Positions 61,739 through 64,000 of a stretch of 64,000 nucleotides of DNA are shown here, piece by piece. Under the pieces are notes generated by a model. The model made no database searches and had not been told where the DNA came from. It saw only the letters and a list, made by a program, of their open reading frames with translations. The stretch's first letter is position 1. The number at the start of each line of letters is the position of its first letter. Both the position numbers and the translations under genes were made by a program. Source of the stretch: Thermodesulfobium narugense DSM 14796 (lineage in GTDB: Bacteria > Thermodesulfobiota > Thermodesulfobiia > Thermodesulfobiales > Thermodesulfobiaceae); assembly GCF_000212395.1 (NCBI RefSeq), contig NC_015499.1, positions 957,501 through 1,021,500 on the forward strand, read 5' to 3'.

Positions 61739-64000
61739 TTATAAAATAGTTCTTTTCTTTACCCACTGTCTCGAACAAATAGTTTGATACAGACAAAAGG
61801 CACATCTTTGTTCAGTTTTATTAGAAACAGGCAAAAAAGGCACATCTTTGTTCAAAATTTCTGAAATTAGATACTTCAAGGCATTAAAATAAGCATTATG
61901 AGTTTCATAATTAAATTGAAAGTATTTTTCATCATCAATATTTTTTAAACTCCAAGTACCAGCTATTATTTGTTCAAAGTTTATTTTTTTAAACTCTTCA
62001 AACAAAAATATATAAAATGGCAACTGAAAAGATCTAATATTCTCAAACCACAAATTTCTGTTTTCTAACGTCGGCAAAAAATTTGATTTAGGAATCTTCG
62101 AAACACCTGTTTTGTAATCTATCAAAAAATATTCGTCTTTCAACTTGTGTATTCTATCAACTCTTCCAACCAACCTTACTTTCAACTCATTAAAAGAAAG
62201 TTTTGTAGTAAACTCCTTTTCAAGAAACAAGATCTTCATACTGTTAAGTTCCTTAATATTTTTTTCTAAAACATTCCTTAATGCTAGTCTACATTGTTCC
62301 TTCTGGAGCAAAACTTCTTTTGATTCAATTTCTTGAAATTTTATATCTAAAATTTTATATATTTCTTTTAACTCATTATCAAAATCTACATTTATAAATT
62401 CAACGTTAAGCCATTTTTTGAAATAAAAATGTAAAATTTCATGAACTATATTGCCTATTTCTATGCTGCTAATATCTTCTTCTATCTCTTTGTGCTCTTT
62501 CAAATTCAAGACATAGGCAAAATAAAATGAAAGTGGACACCTTAGATATCTGTCGATAGAAGTAGGACTGAACTCAAAGTCTTTAAGAAACTTTATAATA
62601 TCATCATTTTTTTCGATAGGAACAGGATTTTCTTGGGCAAATGAAGCCTGAAAATTTATGCCTTTACTGTCAATAGGCATTTCAATAGATCCTCTTATCT
62701 TTTGTAAGTCCCAAACTATATTCTCTACAAACCTCGAAATTGTTCTTGAGTCAGAATTAGAATAAAAAAAATAAACTTCTTTAGCACTATTTATTAAATT
62801 AATAAAGTTAGTTCTTTGAAGTTCTTCTCTCTCTTTTATTGTAGGTAGATCTAAAATTCTTCTTATATCTTGCGTCAAAAAAAGTTCTTCTTTATTCACA
62901 TTTGGCAGTTTATCATCACTAATATCCAAGTAGAAAACTCTATCGAAATTAATATTTCTTGTTTCAAGTGCACCTAAAATCTGAATACCATCTAAAATAG
63001 AAGAAGAAAATGGAATCCTGGAGCTTTGCATAAAAAATTTTAACAAATTAAAGTACTGATTTAAATTTTTAAACTTAGCGTGTGAGATCCTAGTGGAATA
63101 TAAGTCGAAAAGAGTTTCATATGCATATCTAAAAAAGTTGTTTCCATAAAGATTCAGGTGCCCTAAAGATTTTATTGATATATAATCCAATAAATCAACT
63201 GCTCTCTGTATAAAATCAGGAAAATTCTTTATATTTAAAAATAATTTAATTACTTTGTTATGAATTTCAATTAGAAACTCGCTCAAAGAAGATGTAAAAT
63301 TATCTTCTGAATTAATTTTCACGTCAAAAGATTTAATAGCATCAAGAACCTCTTTAAAAATTTCTGAATTTCTTTCAAATTCGCTTAATGAAATAAAAAT
63401 TTTGTTTTTGTTCCTAATATTTTCTTGAATTTTTTGGAAAATAATTCTAGTGACAAAATTTTCTATATTTGGGAAATTTTCTGAAACAATAGAAAATTTA
63501 TCAAACTTCAGAGTTTTTATATATGGATGAAAAAGTAGATTTATATAGTCTTTAGCATAAAACTTTAAGTTATTCATTCTGGATAGTAAAATAGAAACCA
63601 TATCAAACAAAGAGTATATTGGTGTTCTTGAAAGAGGATAGCCTATTGAAACATTGTACTTTTCCCCTGCAGGAATAGCATTATATAATACAGGAAATAA
63701 ACTATTTTCAGAGGTTAATACTATAACGTCTTTATAGTTTAAAGGCTTTTTTTGCTCTAATATATTTCTCAATTTAAGAACCTGACCATTTAAAGTTTGA
63801 GATTGATATATATAAAATTTTTTGTTTTCCAAATCATAAAAATTAAAACTTTTTTTCACAAAAATGTGTGATTTTCTACTACTTAATATGTTTTTAAAAA
63901 GTTCTTCTTCGCATTTATTTAAACGTGAAAAACCTCCAATTATATAAGTTTTCTCTGGTAATTCTATTCTCTGGACAAAATTATATCTTGAAGCTCTTGT
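61739..64000 (-). CDS. addB: AddB/RecB-like PD-(D/E)XK nuclease, N-terminus outside window
   Basis: The frame stays open to the right edge, beyond GTG 63857-63859, so the real start is outside. The visible residues include I-I-G-G-F-S-R-L near the edge, common in AddB-type inactive helicase domains. The C-terminal nuclease has F-S-P-T-S-I-D-R-Y-L-R-C-P, G-R-V-D-R-I with Y-F-L-I-D-Y-K-T-G, and C-A-F-C-L-Y-Q-T-I-C. With the R-C-P cysteine these give the four ligands of the AddB iron-sulfur cluster. AddAB-type enzymes process double-strand breaks. The symbol is tentative without addA in view. Confidence 0.8.
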   Translation of the reverse strand, partial: TRASRYNFVQRIELPEKTYIIGGFSRLNKCEEELFKNILSSRKSHIFVKKSFNFYDLENKKFYIYQSQTLNGQVLKLRNILEQKKPLNYKDVIVLTSENSLFPVLYNAIPAGEKYNVSIGYPLSRTPIYSLFDMVSILLSRMNNLKFYAKDYINLLFHPYIKTLKFDKFSIVSENFPNIENFVTRIIFQKIQENIRNKNKIFISLSEFERNSEIFKEVLDAIKSFDVKINSEDNFTSSLSEFLIEIHNKVIKLFLNIKNFPDFIQRAVDLLDYISIKSLGHLNLYGNNFFRYAYETLFDLYSTRISHAKFKNLNQYFNLLKFFMQSSRIPFSSSILDGIQILGALETRNINFDRVFYLDISDDKLPNVNKEELFLTQDIRRILDLPTIKEREELQRTNFINLINSAKEVYFFYSNSDSRTISRFVENIVWDLQKIRGSIEMPIDSKGINFQASFAQENPVPIEKNDDIIKFLKDFEFSPTSIDRYLRCPLSFYFAYVLNLKEHKEIEEDISSIEIGNIVHEILHFYFKKWLNVEFINVDFDNELKEIYKILDIKFQEIESKEVLLQKEQCRLALRNVLEKNIKELNSMKILFLEKEFTTKLSFNELKVRLVGRVDRIHKLKDEYFLIDYKTGVSKIPKSNFLPTLENRNLWFENIRSFQLPFYIFLFEEFKKINFEQIIAGTWSLKNIDDEKYFQFNYETHNAYFNALKYLISEILNKDVPFLPVSNKTEQRCAFCLYQTICSRQWVKKRTIL

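Overview
The window is a gene-dense, AT-rich chromosomal segment (about 30% G+C by eye) from an anaerobic or microaerophilic bacterium. Housekeeping genes dominate and no gene-free stretch exceeds 300 bases. Formate-THF ligase, acetyl-CoA synthetase, two small 2[4Fe-4S] ferredoxins, a molybdopterin cluster with three MoeA paralogues, and the low G+C fit an anaerobic thermophile such as a Thermodesulfobium-type organism. That assignment is inference; no rRNA or other decisive marker is present. I saw no tRNA, rRNA, insertion sequence, phage gene or CRISPR array.

Region 1 (1-30222) is all on the minus strand with gaps of a few bases or ATGA-type overlaps. Read in the direction of transcription it runs ftsY-ffh-rpsP-khpA-trmD-rplS-lepB-rnhB-yraN-comM-dprA, then a 1070-residue propeller/double-flavin fusion protein, queD-argF, a LolA-like exported protein, a tetrapyrrole block (precorrin-2 dehydrogenase-hemA-hemX-hemC), an exported ILEI-domain protein, topA-trmFO-xerC-rph, an MBL-fold hydrolase, the molybdenum cofactor block (moeA, moeA-PBP, moaA, moaC, mog, a degenerate moeA), and the start of an AMIN-domain exported protein.

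Region 2 (30448-40619) holds two small ferredoxins on the minus strand. Divergent from them is a plus-strand operon: smc, a farnesyl-diphosphate-type synthase, a DUF212 membrane protein, dxs, nadK, recN and pgeF. It combines chromosome maintenance with isoprenoid precursor synthesis.

Region 3 (40628-52239) is again on the minus strand: hom, nadE, and def-fmt-rsmB-rlmN-ribD (initiator formylation/deformylation and rRNA methylation). It ends with a class II photolyase, an FKBP/SlyD-like methyltransferase fusion and a YbgA-type DUF523/DUF1722 protein, which look like a light/DNA-damage module.

Region 4 (52319-64000) is more mixed: a DUF996 membrane protein, an MFS exporter, formate-THF ligase, two small uncharacterised genes (one with a strong terminator), a PaaI-like thioesterase, acetyl-CoA synthetase, a divergent Bcp peroxiredoxin, an exported MORN-repeat protein, and an AddB-like nuclease that runs off the right edge.

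The main oddities are: (a) the propeller plus two-FAD-domain fusion at 19164-22376; (b) rph and smc, whose conserved N-termini extend upstream to an ATT codon behind a good ribosome binding site with no ATG/GTG/TTG available, and a prenyl synthase that appears to start at CTG; (c) apparent one-base frameshifts in A/T homopolymers near the starts of the AMIN gene and fhs; (d) three moeA genes in one operon, one fused to a substrate-binding domain; (e) a ribosomal operon lacking rimM.
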